Assembly (NCBI GenBank): GCA_030652255.1
Contig: JAUSAZ010000171.1
Location: 43,150 to 107,149 of the forward strand
DNA length: 64,000 nucleotides
Reading direction: 5' to 3'
From: Myxococcales bacterium
GTDB taxonomy: Bacteria; Myxococcota_A; Polyangia; Polyangiales; Ga0077539
A program made the translations under genes and the position numbers. Position 1 is the first letter of the stretch. Each line of letters opens with the position of its first letter. Below, piece after piece: positions 7,853 through 17,273 of the stretch. Under the pieces are notes generated by a model, which saw nothing but the letters and a program-made list of their open reading frames with translations, ran no database searches and had not been told where the DNA came from.

Positions 7853-10417
7853 GTGCTCCGACCGTCGCTGCTCGCGCTCGCCCTCCTCTCGTTCGCTGGC
7901 TGCGCCGACCCGACGCCGTTTCGCTGTGACCGCGTCGGAGCCTCGTGCGACGCCCCCGGCGTGTGCGTCGAGGGCTACTGCGCCGTGCCCGCGGCGGAGT
8001 GCGCCGCCGGCCGCAGGTACACCCGCACCGCCGCCGCGCCGGGCGCCTGCGTGCGCGTGACCGACGCCGGCGCGGACGCCGCCCTCGACGCCCCCGCGAT
8101 CGACGCCGCCGCCGAAGACGTCGTCGACGGCGGGAGCCCCGACCTGCCGCTGGACATCACCGCCGCGGACGTCGAACCCGACGCCCCCGCGGACGTGCCC
8201 GTGGCCGTCGATGTGCCCGTGGTCATCGATGTGCCCGTGGCCATCGATGTGCCCGTGGCCATCGACGTGCCCGTGGCCATCGACGTGCCCATCGCCGTCG
8301 ATGTGCCCGTGGCCATCGATGTGCCCATCGCCGCGGACGTGCCCGTGGTGGCGCCCGGCAACGTCTCCTTCCGTCGGCCGATCTCCTCGCCCGGCAGCGA
8401 CGTCGCGGTGCTGGGGATGGCCGTCGGTGACATCGACGCCGACGGCGTCCTCGACGTGGGCGTGGCCCGTAACGACAACCGGGTCGAGCTCTTCCGGGGC
8501 GCCGGGGACGGCACCTTCGCCTCGATCGCGATCGTCCCGACCCCGGGGTTGCGGGCGCTGGTGCTGGCCGACTTCGACGACGACGGCCGCGCCGACCTGG
8601 TCACGCTCGGCACCGACGTGCTCATCCGACGCGCCCAGAGCAACGGGACCCTGGGCCCGCCCGTGATGCTCGCGCCCTCCATGGGCGGCACCACCCTGCG
8701 CGTCGGCCAGGTGATCGGCACGCCCGCCCGCGACCTCGTGGTGGGGCTGCCCGAGGTCAACCAGGTCATGGTGATCCCGGAGGTGCTCGGGGTCGGCGGC
8801 CCGGTGACGCGCTTCACCACGCCCGTGCGCCCCGACACCCTGGAGCTCGTCGACCTCGACCGCACCCCCGACGGGATGGACGAGGTCATCGTCCTGAGCG
8901 GCAACGCCGCCGTCGGAAATCCGCAGGTGGCCGTGCACGCGGGCGGCACGGGCGGTCCCTCGATGGCCAACCACCGCACGCTGCTGCCCGTGAACAGCCG
9001 CGCGATCCGCGCGCGGGCGCTGGTGATCGGCGACTACGACGGCGACGGCTTCCGCGAGCCCGTGGTGGTCGACGACAGCGGGATCACCTTCCTCGGCAAC
9101 CCCCGCAGCATCGAGCTGACCGCCTTCGGGCGCATCCCGCTCGCCACCCCGGTGCACGGCGGCGCCTCCGGTCACCTCGACGGCAACGCCCTCTCGGACT
9201 TCGTGCTCATGGGCGAGGGCGACGGGCTCGTGCACCTCTTCCGCGGACCCTACACCGGCACCCCGACGCCCGACCCCTACGCCGTGCCGGGGGCGGTCGT
9301 CGCCACGGCCACGGGGCGCTTCAACCGCGACGACGCCGTCGACGTGCTCGTGTACGCCAACGGGCTCCACGTGCTCGCCGGGAACCTCGACGGCACCCTC
9401 GCCGCGCCGCGCGCCTACCGCACCTGCCCGGCGCCCGCCGGCACCGCCGTCGCGGACCTCGACGCCAACGGCACCAACGACGTCGCGGTGCTCTGCGGCA
9501 CGGCGAACGTGCTCAACGTGCACACCCTCACCAGCGCCCTGGCCCCGGTGGGAATCACCTCGCTCCCGCTCGGCTTCATGGCCACCGACGTGACCCTCGG
9601 GCTCATCAACGGCGACGCCCTCCCCGACCTGCTGCTCTGGAGCCGGGCGGACCGGCGGGCGCAGGCCGCGCTCATGGTCGGCGGCGCGCTCACCACGCGC
9701 AGCCCCTTCGCGGCGGGCACGCGGATGGCGCTCGGGCCGCTCAGCGACGCCGCCGGGCTCGACCTCGCCCTCGTCAACGGCAGCCGCGTCACGACGCTGA
9801 GCAACCTCGACGCGGTCTTCAGCGAGGTCTCGACGGACGAGGACGCCGCGCGCACCTACGTCGACGTGCAGGTCGCGGACTTCGACGGCAACAGCCGGGT
9901 GGAGGTGCTCGCGCTCGACGGCGCGCGCGGTGCGGTGGTGTCGACCGGGACCAACCCCGCCGGCAGGCTCGACCCCACCAGCCGGGTGTACCCGATGCGC
10001 GCCAACGCGCGGCGCTTCCTCGCGGTGCCCATGGGGGGCGGGGACGGCGTCGACCTCGTGGCGGCCTTCAGCGACGGCGCCGACGTCGAGGTGTACCGCC
10101 TGGCGACCACGGAGCTTCGGGTCGTCGGCCGATCGGCCACCACGGGCTCGTCGCTGATCGGCCTGACCGCGGGCCGGGTCTCCGCCGACGCCTGCGCCGA
10201 CGTGGTCACCCTCACCGCGGGCGGCGAGCGCATCGACGTGCACGCGGGCGACTGCGGCGGCGGCCTCGGGCGCCACGTGGGGATGCCGACCTTCGCCGCT
10301 AGCCACGTCACCCTCGCCGACGTCGACCGCGACGGCGCGCAGGACCTCGTCGTCGCCCACGGCCTCGGGCCCACGCGCACGGCGTATTTCTCCGTGTGGC
10401 GCAACACCGCGCGGTAG
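7853..10417 (+). CDS. FG-GAP/VCBS-repeat lipoprotein
   Basis: GTG start, signal peptide with lipobox LSFAGC; Cys-rich N-terminus; repeated DxDxDGxxD motifs (DIDADGVLDVGVARND, DFDDDGRADLV, DYDGDGFREPVV, DVDRDGAQDLVV). Confidence 0.8.
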   Translation: MLRPSLLALALLSFAGCADPTPFRCDRVGASCDAPGVCVEGYCAVPAAECAAGRRYTRTAAAPGACVRVTDAGADAALDAPAIDAAAEDVVDGGSPDLPLDITAADVEPDAPADVPVAVDVPVVIDVPVAIDVPVAIDVPVAIDVPIAVDVPVAIDVPIAADVPVVAPGNVSFRRPISSPGSDVAVLGMAVGDIDADGVLDVGVARNDNRVELFRGAGDGTFASIAIVPTPGLRALVLADFDDDGRADLVTLGTDVLIRRAQSNGTLGPPVMLAPSMGGTTLRVGQVIGTPARDLVVGLPEVNQVMVIPEVLGVGGPVTRFTTPVRPDTLELVDLDRTPDGMDEVIVLSGNAAVGNPQVAVHAGGTGGPSMANHRTLLPVNSRAIRARALVIGDYDGDGFREPVVVDDSGITFLGNPRSIELTAFGRIPLATPVHGGASGHLDGNALSDFVLMGEGDGLVHLFRGPYTGTPTPDPYAVPGAVVATATGRFNRDDAVDVLVYANGLHVLAGNLDGTLAAPRAYRTCPAPAGTAVADLDANGTNDVAVLCGTANVLNVHTLTSALAPVGITSLPLGFMATDVTLGLINGDALPDLLLWSRADRRAQAALMVGGALTTRSPFAAGTRMALGPLSDAAGLDLALVNGSRVTTLSNLDAVFSEVSTDEDAARTYVDVQVADFDGNSRVEVLALDGARGAVVSTGTNPAGRLDPTSRVYPMRANARRFLAVPMGGGDGVDLVAAFSDGADVEVYRLATTELRVVGRSATTGSSLIGLTAGRVSADACADVVTLTAGGERIDVHAGDCGGGLGRHVGMPTFAASHVTLADVDRDGAQDLVVAHGLGPTRTAYFSVWRNTAR
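8194..8350. repeat. 18-bp degenerate tandem repeat encoding (VPVAID)n
   Basis: Successive gtgcccgtggccatcgat units; peptide DVPVAVDVPVVIDVPVAIDVPVAIDVPVAIDVPIAVDVPVAIDVPIA. Confidence 0.85.
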
Positions 10418-10438
10418 CAGCCGGGGGCATGGGCGCGG

Positions 10439-10466
10439 TTGACAGCCCGACCCCCTGGGGTAGTGA
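10439..10466 (+). promoter_or_regulatory. Possible sigma70-like promoter (TTGACA-N16-TAGTGA) upstream of the acyltransferase
   Basis: ttgaca at 10439-10444, tagtga at 10461-10466, about 30 bp before ATG 10499. Motif match only. Confidence 0.3.
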
Positions 10467-10498
10467 GGTCCCCGCCCCCACCGATAGCCCTCCGGACG

Positions 10499-11605
10499 AT
10501 GAACCTCCCGCTCCGCCCACGGTATGTCCTGATCGACGCGCTGCGCGGGGTCGCGGCGTGCGCCGTGATGCTCTACCACTTCACCGGCGGCGACCTGCGA
10601 CCGGGCCTCACCCGGCTCTTCGGCGAGACGGTGCTCCGCGGGATGCACCAGGGCTGGCTCGGGGTGCAGGTGTTCTTCGTGCTCTCGGGCTTCGTCATCG
10701 CCAACACCATCGGCGACCGGCTGATCACCGCCGGCGACGCGCTGCGCTTCGCGTTACGCCGCCAGGTAAGGCTCGACCCGCCGTACTGGGTCTCCCTCGC
10801 GCTCACGGTGCTGGTGCCGTGGGTCACCGTCGCGCTCGGCTACCGGGGACGGCCGCTGCCGTCGCTGGGGGTCCTCGCGGCGCACGTGCTGTACCTCCAG
10901 GAGATCCTGCGCCTCCCGACGCTGCAGCCCGTGTACTGGACCCTCGCCATCGAGGTGCAGTTCTACATGGTCTTCGTGGCGGCGCTGGCGGCGCTGCGCC
11001 TCGCCCCGCGGGGGGTCGCGCCGTGGCTGGTGCTCGCCTCCGCGCTGCCCTCCCTCGACGCCTCGATGCACTGGCGCTTCCTGCACGGGTGGTTCATCCC
11101 GCACTGGTACCTCTTCGCGCTGGGCGCCTCGACCTACTGGGTGACCAGGCGCCGCCTGCCGCTCGCGCCGCACCTCGCCGTGCTCGCGTGGGCCGTCTGG
11201 CAGGGCGTGCACTTCGACCGCCTGGAGCCCATCGGCGGCGGCGCGGCGGTGCTGCTCCTCACCGTGGCGGGCCGCGTCGGGGGCCTCGAATCGTGGCTGC
11301 GCGCGCGGTGGCTGCAGTTCGTGGGGCGGGTGTCCTACGGGGTGTACCTCCTGCACCCGCTGGCGGGCGCGCAGGCGCGCTGGCACGTCGGCGTCCACGT
11401 CGACCTGCGCACGGGGCCCGGCGCGCTGGCCGTGCTCGTCGGCGCGGTGGCCCTCACCATGGTGCTCGCCTGGGCGATGCACCGCGCCGTGGAGGCGCCC
11501 GCGATGCGCCTCGCGGCGAAGTTCCGGTGGTGGCACGGCGACCGCGAGGGGGCCGCGCCCGGCTCAGGGGGTGCGAGACCTCACCCCCCGGCCCCCTCTC
11601 CATGA
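10499..11605 (+). CDS. Acyltransferase 3 (OafA/YrhL-type) membrane protein
   Basis: MNLPLRPRYVLIDALRGVAACAVMLYHF start motif, GVQVFFVLSGFVI, multiple TM helices. The stop codon lies inside the palindromic repeat. Confidence 0.88.
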   Translation: MNLPLRPRYVLIDALRGVAACAVMLYHFTGGDLRPGLTRLFGETVLRGMHQGWLGVQVFFVLSGFVIANTIGDRLITAGDALRFALRRQVRLDPPYWVSLALTVLVPWVTVALGYRGRPLPSLGVLAAHVLYLQEILRLPTLQPVYWTLAIEVQFYMVFVAALAALRLAPRGVAPWLVLASALPSLDASMHWRFLHGWFIPHWYLFALGASTYWVTRRRLPLAPHLAVLAWAVWQGVHFDRLEPIGGGAAVLLLTVAGRVGGLESWLRARWLQFVGRVSYGVYLLHPLAGAQARWHVGVHVDLRTGPGALAVLVGAVALTMVLAWAMHRAVEAPAMRLAAKFRWWHGDREGAAPGSGGARPHPPAPSP

Positions 11606-11760
11606 ATGGTTCACTTCGGGGCACATCTCCCGGAACGGCTTGTTTCCAGGCACTACGCGCCGATGCAAGCCCTGGCGCGTAGTGCCTGGAAACAAGCCGT
11701 TCCGGGAGATGTGTCCCGAAGTGAACCATTCATGGAGAGGGGGCTTTGGGGGTGAGGTCT
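11576..11760. repeat. Palindromic element, short version of the same family as 1349-1796 (copy 2)
   Basis: agacctcaccccccggccccctctccatgaatggttcacttcggggcacatctcccggaacggcttgtttccaggcacta is mirrored on the right half. Near-identical to the ends of copy 1. Confidence 0.9.
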
Positions 11761-11795
11761 CGCGAGGCCGGAGGACACCCCGCGTGGCCGGGCCC

Positions 11796-14700
11796 TCACC
11801 CCCCGCGCACCCGCGCGATGAGCCTCGGCCGCAGCGTCTGCGCCGCGATCACGGCGTCGAGGCTGCCCACCTTCAGCGCCCGCTCGACGGTGTGCACCCC
11901 GTCGAACTCCTTCGCGATGGCCGACTGCGCCTTCGCCTGCGCGGCCTTGAGCACCCGCTCGTGGTCGCCCGCGGCGCCCGCCCGCGCGTGCTTCGGCGCG
12001 GCCTCCAGCGCCCGGCGCGCCGCCACCACCTCCGGGTCGGCGTCGGCGCGGCGCCGCACCAGGCCCGGGAACACCACCGCCGCCGCGGGGCCTCCGCCGA
12101 TCACGCTCGCGAAGGAGCCCTGCAGCGCCAGCGCCTCCACCGCGGGGTTGAGCGCCCGCGAGAACACCACGTAGGCGCCGCCGTGGTAGCGCGACACCAC
12201 GCAGAACACGAAGGTGCCCTCGAAGTTCACCACCGCGCGGCCGATCTCCGCGCCGTGCTCGAGCTGTAGCTGCCGCAGCGAGTCGGGCGAGCCGTCGAAG
12301 CCCGACAGGTTGGCGAGCACCACCACCGGGCGCGCGCCGCTCGCGGCCGAGATGGCCCGGGCGACCTTGCGCGATGACAGCGGGAAGAGGGTGCCGCTGG
12401 TCCAGTGGTCGGGGCCGTCGGCGGGGGCGTCGCCGCGGCGGGCCACCGGGCGCGACTCGATGCCGATGCAGCACACCGGGTCGCCGCCGAGCCTGCCCTC
12501 CCACACCACCGCGCTCTCGGCGCCCTGCCACGCCGCCCAGCGCTCCAGGGCATCGGTGTCCTGGTCGAGCACCGCGCGCATCACCGGCCGGATCGCGAAG
12601 GGCCGCTTGCGACCCGGGTTGGTCGCCTCGTCGAAGATCTCCCCGACGGTGCGGTAGCCCTCGTCCCCCTCGTCGCCGTAGGGCGCGAGGGTCACGTCGC
12701 GATCCACCGGGTCGAGCGTGGCCGTCCGCCGCGGGCGACGCTCGCCCGGCGCCACCGCCGTCAGCGCCAGGTGCCGGAACAGCACCCGGTACGCCGCCGT
12801 CAGGTCGGCCGCGAAGTACTGGGCCTCGCCGTTGGGGCCCATCACCCGCTCGTACCCGCCGATGCCGTTGTTGTCCTCCGCCGCGACGCTCCCGGCGTAC
12901 TCCAGGGCCCGCTTGCCGGTGAGCAGCATCGCGCCCTGCGGCGTCATGATCAGCGCCCCGCGGCAGTGCAGGAGCATCGTGGCCTCGGCGTTCCAGTAGC
13001 TCTGGGCGCCCACGTTGATGCCGTCGACGATGACGTGGATGGTCCCGCGCGCCTGCGTGAAGCGCACGATGCGGGCGAGCACCCGCGCGGTCCAGTCGAG
13101 GTTCTCGGTGCCGCTGTCCATGGCGATGCGGGCGCCGCTCGACACGGCCACCCACTCGACGGGCATCCCCTCGCGCTCGGCGAGGTCGAGGGCCGCGATG
13201 ATGCGCCGGCACTCGGGCTCCGCGAGGGAGCCCATTGCCCGCGTGGGGTCGCCCACCAGCAGCACCCGGGAGAGCCCCTCGGGGAAGGGGTCGAAGCGGC
13301 TGGTGACCACCCCCACGACGATGCACGCGGCGTTGTGCCCGAAGGGGCGCTCGGCGGGCACGAGGCGCTCGCCGTCGGGCGCGAGGTCGAGCTCAGTGAA
13401 GGTCCCCGGGGGGAAGGGGCCCGCGTCGTCGTCGCGGGAGAGCGCCCGCAGGAGCTCGTAGGGGTAGAAGAGCCCCTTGCGCCGCGCCTCGACGATGCGT
13501 CGCTCGTCGGCGGTGAGGGCGCTCACGGGCTCGGCGTCGGGGTCGGCGGTGGTGAGCGTCGCGCCGTGGCCCGTGGGGTTGGTCCACTCGACCTGCACCG
13601 GGCGGCCGTCGCGGTGCGCGGGGTCGGGGCGGCGCGCGCGGAGGATCATCTTCTCCAGCCCGAGCCCCGCCGTCGCGGGCGCGAGACGCCGGGTCACGGT
13701 CATCATCTCCTCGCGGGTGAGCGTGAGCAGCGGGCGCGTGAAGACCACGAGGCGGTTCCAGAAGGGCTTCGGGTCGCGGGCGCGCACGGCCTGGGCGTCG
13801 CGCATGGCGTGGAGCGCCGTGAGGTACACCCGCTCGAAGCCCGGGATGGAGCGCAGCGCGCCCGTCGCGGGGTCGTACTCGGGGTCGATGCGCTCGACCT
13901 CCACGATGCACACGAGGCGCTCGTCGGAGGGGTCCTGCCGGGAGCGGGCCACGGCCAGGAAGACCTCGCCGGGCGCGGGCAGGCGCTCCAGCTCGAAGGC
14001 CCGCAGGCGCGCGATCTCGCAGGCCTCGACCCGCGCCGGGTGGAAGTCCCGCAGGAACACGTCCTCCGCGAACTCCCCGTCCCCGCGGCGGGTGAAGGTT
14101 CGGCTCAGTCGCCCGGCCTCCACGTTGCCCCAGGTGACCGAGAAGCGCTCCACGCCCCGCGGCATCCCCGCGAGCCGGGCGGCGCCGTCGGCGTGGAGCT
14201 CCGCGAGCCACTGCGCGTCGGGCTCGGCCACGAAGACGTCGACCTCCACCGCCTCCCCCGCGACGGGCGCGAGGCGGTCGAGCGCGAGCGCCGCGTCCGC
14301 GATCATCTCCGCCGGGCTCGACAGCACCGCCACGATGGCCCCTTCGGGGGCGCGGTAGAGCGCCGCGGTCGTGTCGTCGTCGAGGGCCCGCTCCCGCTCG
14401 GCGCGCGGGTGCATCCGCCGGGTGAGCAGGGCCAGCAGCTTCTCCCGCGGCGCCCGCAGCGCGAGGGCGGGGGCCACCGGCACCAGCGCCAGCAGCGCCC
14501 CGTGCGGCAGCTCGTCGAGCTCGGCGTAGATGGCAGCCCGCCGGGCCGCCGCCGCGTCGCCGTCCTCGCCCCGGATCGCCACGAGCCGCGCGAAGGCCTC
14601 GGCGGCGGCGCGCCCGAGGGTGCGGGCCTGCGCCGACTGCCGCGGCCGGTCGCAGAGGTGATACACCACGGTGTATGCCGCCTCCGAGAGGGCGCGGTCG

Positions 14701-17273
14701 CGGTGCACCACGATGGCCGCGAAGGCCTCCAGGCGCTCGCGCAGCTCGGTGCGCTCCTCCTCCGTGGCGTCGCCGCGGTCGTCGCGCACCGCCGCGGCGA
14801 GCGCGCCGTGGATCACCCGGTCGCGCAGCGCGAGCGCCCGGTGGGCCTGCAGGACGCGCAGCGTGGCGTCGTCGTGGCGGGCGGCGGCGTCGGCGTCGCG
14901 CACCTCGTGCCAGAGCAGGGCCGCGCGCACCTTCGCGACGAAGCCGTCGGGGAAGCCCTGGGCGCTGCCCCGCCGCGGGCGCAGGTAGCGCGCGAGGTGG
15001 TCGACCGGCGCGACGCCGTCGGGGCCGCGGGCGGTGTCGAAGAGGCGCTCGTGGGAGACGTAGGCGTCGAGGAGGCGGGCGAGCTCGGCGCGGCCGAGGC
15101 GCACCTTCGCGTCGCGCAGCAGCCCGAGCGAGCCGTTGACCTCGCGGGCGGGGAAGTCGTACCCGAGCACCGTGCCGAGGCGCAGGGCGCTGGCGCGCTC
15201 GCCGGGGTCGGTGGGGGCGTCGGCGCGCAAGGGGGCGAGGCCCTCGACGGAGGACCAGCGCTCGGCGTCTCGGCCCTCGATGACGGCGAGGCACTGCCCC
15301 GCGGTGACCAGCGACGAGGGGCCCACGAGCAGCCGCCCGATGCGCCCGGCGACGGGGGCCTCGATGGCGACCTCCATCTTCATGACCTCCAGGGTCATGA
15401 GCCGCTCGCCCTCGGCGACCATGGCGCCCTCGCGCACGCAGACCTCCGTCACCGCCGCGGGGACCGGGGCCACCACGCGGCCGTCGGAGGCGCGCGCGAG
15501 CCGGTGCGCCACGCTGTCGACCTCGACGTGCAGCGCGACGGGCGTGACCACCTGCACCACCGCGAGCCGGCGGCCGTGGAGGGTGAGCACCGCGGTGCCG
15601 GGGCCGGTGGCCTGGTAGGTGACGTCCGCCGACTGGCCCGCGCAGGTGACGCGGTAGCGGTCGGGCCCGGAGGCGAGCACCTCCAGGGAGAGCGAGGCCC
15701 CGCCGACGGCGAAGCGGAAGGTGCGCGGCTCGGCCTGCGGCACGTTGGTGGGCATGCCGCGGTGGGCGTGGAGCATCACCTCGGCGATCTCGTCGGCGCG
15801 GGCGCGCTGGTGCTCGCCGATGGCGGCCGCGACGAGGGCGGCGTCGAGGTGGCGGCGGGCGAGGGCCTGGGTGCGCTCGGCGATGTGCTGGTCGAGCCAG
15901 CGGGTGGTGACGCGGGCGTCGCGCAGGGCGTCGTGGGCGACGAGCTCGAGCAGCAGCGAGCGGTTGGAGGCGCCGCCCTCGATGGCGACGGTGCTGCGCG
16001 CGAGGGCCTCTTCCAAGCGGGCGAGGGCGTCCTCGCGGGTGGGCCCGGAGGCGATGACCTTGGCGAGCATGGAGTCGAACTCGCCGGGCACCACGTCGCC
16101 CGCGACGAAGCCCGAGTCGACGCGCACGCCGGGGCCCGTGGCGAGCTCGAAGCGGATGAGCCGGCCGGCGCTCGGGCGGAAGCCCTCGTCGGGGTCCTCG
16201 GCGTTGAGCCGGGCCTCGACGGCGTGGCCGCGGGGAGGGGGCAGCGACGCGGGCAGCGCCACGCCGCGGGCGACGTCGATCTGCATCCCGACGAGGTCGA
16301 GGCCCGTCACGCACTCGGTGACCGGGTGCTCCACCTGGAGCCGGGTGTTCATCTCCAGGAAGTAGAAGCCCGAGAGGTCGGGCCGCACGAGGAACTCCGC
16401 CGTCCCCGCGTTGACGTACCCGCTGGCCCTGGCGATGCGCACGGCGGCGGACTTGAGCTGCTCCTCCAGGGCGCCGAGGCCCGGCGCGGGGGCCTCCTCC
16501 AGCACCTTCTGGTGCCGGCGCTGCATGCTGCAGTCGCGGGTGCCCACGGCGTGCACGGTGCCGTGGGAGTCGGCGATGATCTGCACCTCGACGTGCCGCG
16601 CCTCCGGGGCGAAGGACTCCACCAGGAGCGTCGGGTCGCCGAAGGCCGAGCGGGCCTCGGCCGAGGCGCTGGCGAAGGCCGCGGCGACCTCGTCGACCGC
16701 GCGCACGATGCGGATCCCCCTGCCCCCGCCGCCCGCCGCGGCCTTGAGCAGCACCGGGAAGCCGATGCGCGTCGCGTGGGCGGCTGCTTCGGCGGCGTCG
16801 GCGACGGGGCCGCCGCTCCACGGGGTGACCGGGACGCCGTTGTCCTCGGCGACGCGCTTGCCGCCGATCTTGTCGCCCAGGAGGCGCATCGAGCTGCCCG
16901 ACGGGCCGATGAAGACGAGGCCCGCGTCGGCGCAGGCGTCGGCGAAGTCGGGGCGCTCGGAGACGAAGCCCCAGCCGGGCCAGACGGCGTCGCAGCGCGC
17001 CTCGACGAGCAGGGAGATCACCCGCGGCACGTCGAGGTAGGCGCTGCGCAGGGCGCCGGTGGAGCCCGGGACGAGGGCGTCGCCGAGGAGCACGGCGTCG
17101 TCGGCCTCGCGCACGAACATCGCGTCGCGGTCGGGGTGCGTGTAGAGCGCGACGACCTCCATGGGCTCGCGGTGGCAGCGGGACCACGCGCGCGCGGCGC
17201 GCAGGAAGCGCACGGCGGCCTCCCCCCGGTTGACGACCCCGACGCGGCGAAATGGGCGGTGGAGGAGGGACAT
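11796..17273 (-). CDS. Single-chain multidomain acyl-CoA (acetyl-CoA) carboxylase: BC-BCCP-central-CT
   Basis: BC: GWGFVSERPDFADAC, KAAAGGGGRGIR, FLEMNTRLQVEHPVTE; BCCP: EVMKMEV at ~15370-15393; CT: SSGARIAMDSG, GALIMTPQGAMLLTGKRALEYAG, DNNGIGGYERVMGPNGEAQYFA. ATG at 17273 overlaps the pfa3 stop (ATGA). Confidence 0.9.
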   Translation of the reverse strand: MSLLHRPFRRVGVVNRGEAAVRFLRAARAWSRCHREPMEVVALYTHPDRDAMFVREADDAVLLGDALVPGSTGALRSAYLDVPRVISLLVEARCDAVWPGWGFVSERPDFADACADAGLVFIGPSGSSMRLLGDKIGGKRVAEDNGVPVTPWSGGPVADAAEAAAHATRIGFPVLLKAAAGGGGRGIRIVRAVDEVAAAFASASAEARSAFGDPTLLVESFAPEARHVEVQIIADSHGTVHAVGTRDCSMQRRHQKVLEEAPAPGLGALEEQLKSAAVRIARASGYVNAGTAEFLVRPDLSGFYFLEMNTRLQVEHPVTECVTGLDLVGMQIDVARGVALPASLPPPRGHAVEARLNAEDPDEGFRPSAGRLIRFELATGPGVRVDSGFVAGDVVPGEFDSMLAKVIASGPTREDALARLEEALARSTVAIEGGASNRSLLLELVAHDALRDARVTTRWLDQHIAERTQALARRHLDAALVAAAIGEHQRARADEIAEVMLHAHRGMPTNVPQAEPRTFRFAVGGASLSLEVLASGPDRYRVTCAGQSADVTYQATGPGTAVLTLHGRRLAVVQVVTPVALHVEVDSVAHRLARASDGRVVAPVPAAVTEVCVREGAMVAEGERLMTLEVMKMEVAIEAPVAGRIGRLLVGPSSLVTAGQCLAVIEGRDAERWSSVEGLAPLRADAPTDPGERASALRLGTVLGYDFPAREVNGSLGLLRDAKVRLGRAELARLLDAYVSHERLFDTARGPDGVAPVDHLARYLRPRRGSAQGFPDGFVAKVRAALLWHEVRDADAAARHDDATLRVLQAHRALALRDRVIHGALAAAVRDDRGDATEEERTELRERLEAFAAIVVHRDRALSEAAYTVVYHLCDRPRQSAQARTLGRAAAEAFARLVAIRGEDGDAAAARRAAIYAELDELPHGALLALVPVAPALALRAPREKLLALLTRRMHPRAERERALDDDTTAALYRAPEGAIVAVLSSPAEMIADAALALDRLAPVAGEAVEVDVFVAEPDAQWLAELHADGAARLAGMPRGVERFSVTWGNVEAGRLSRTFTRRGDGEFAEDVFLRDFHPARVEACEIARLRAFELERLPAPGEVFLAVARSRQDPSDERLVCIVEVERIDPEYDPATGALRSIPGFERVYLTALHAMRDAQAVRARDPKPFWNRLVVFTRPLLTLTREEMMTVTRRLAPATAGLGLEKMILRARRPDPAHRDGRPVQVEWTNPTGHGATLTTADPDAEPVSALTADERRIVEARRKGLFYPYELLRALSRDDDAGPFPPGTFTELDLAPDGERLVPAERPFGHNAACIVVGVVTSRFDPFPEGLSRVLLVGDPTRAMGSLAEPECRRIIAALDLAEREGMPVEWVAVSSGARIAMDSGTENLDWTARVLARIVRFTQARGTIHVIVDGINVGAQSYWNAEATMLLHCRGALIMTPQGAMLLTGKRALEYAGSVAAEDNNGIGGYERVMGPNGEAQYFAADLTAAYRVLFRHLALTAVAPGERRPRRTATLDPVDRDVTLAPYGDEGDEGYRTVGEIFDEATNPGRKRPFAIRPVMRAVLDQDTDALERWAAWQGAESAVVWEGRLGGDPVCCIGIESRPVARRGDAPADGPDHWTSGTLFPLSSRKVARAISAASGARPVVVLANLSGFDGSPDSLRQLQLEHGAEIGRAVVNFEGTFVFCVVSRYHGGAYVVFSRALNPAVEALALQGSFASVIGGGPAAAVVFPGLVRRRADADPEVVAARRALEAAPKHARAGAAGDHERVLKAAQAKAQSAIAKEFDGVHTVERALKVGSLDAVIAAQTLRPRLIARVRGG

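Noticed and set aside
8194-8350. CRISPR-like repeats
   Set aside because: 18-bp coding repeat with no unique spacers.
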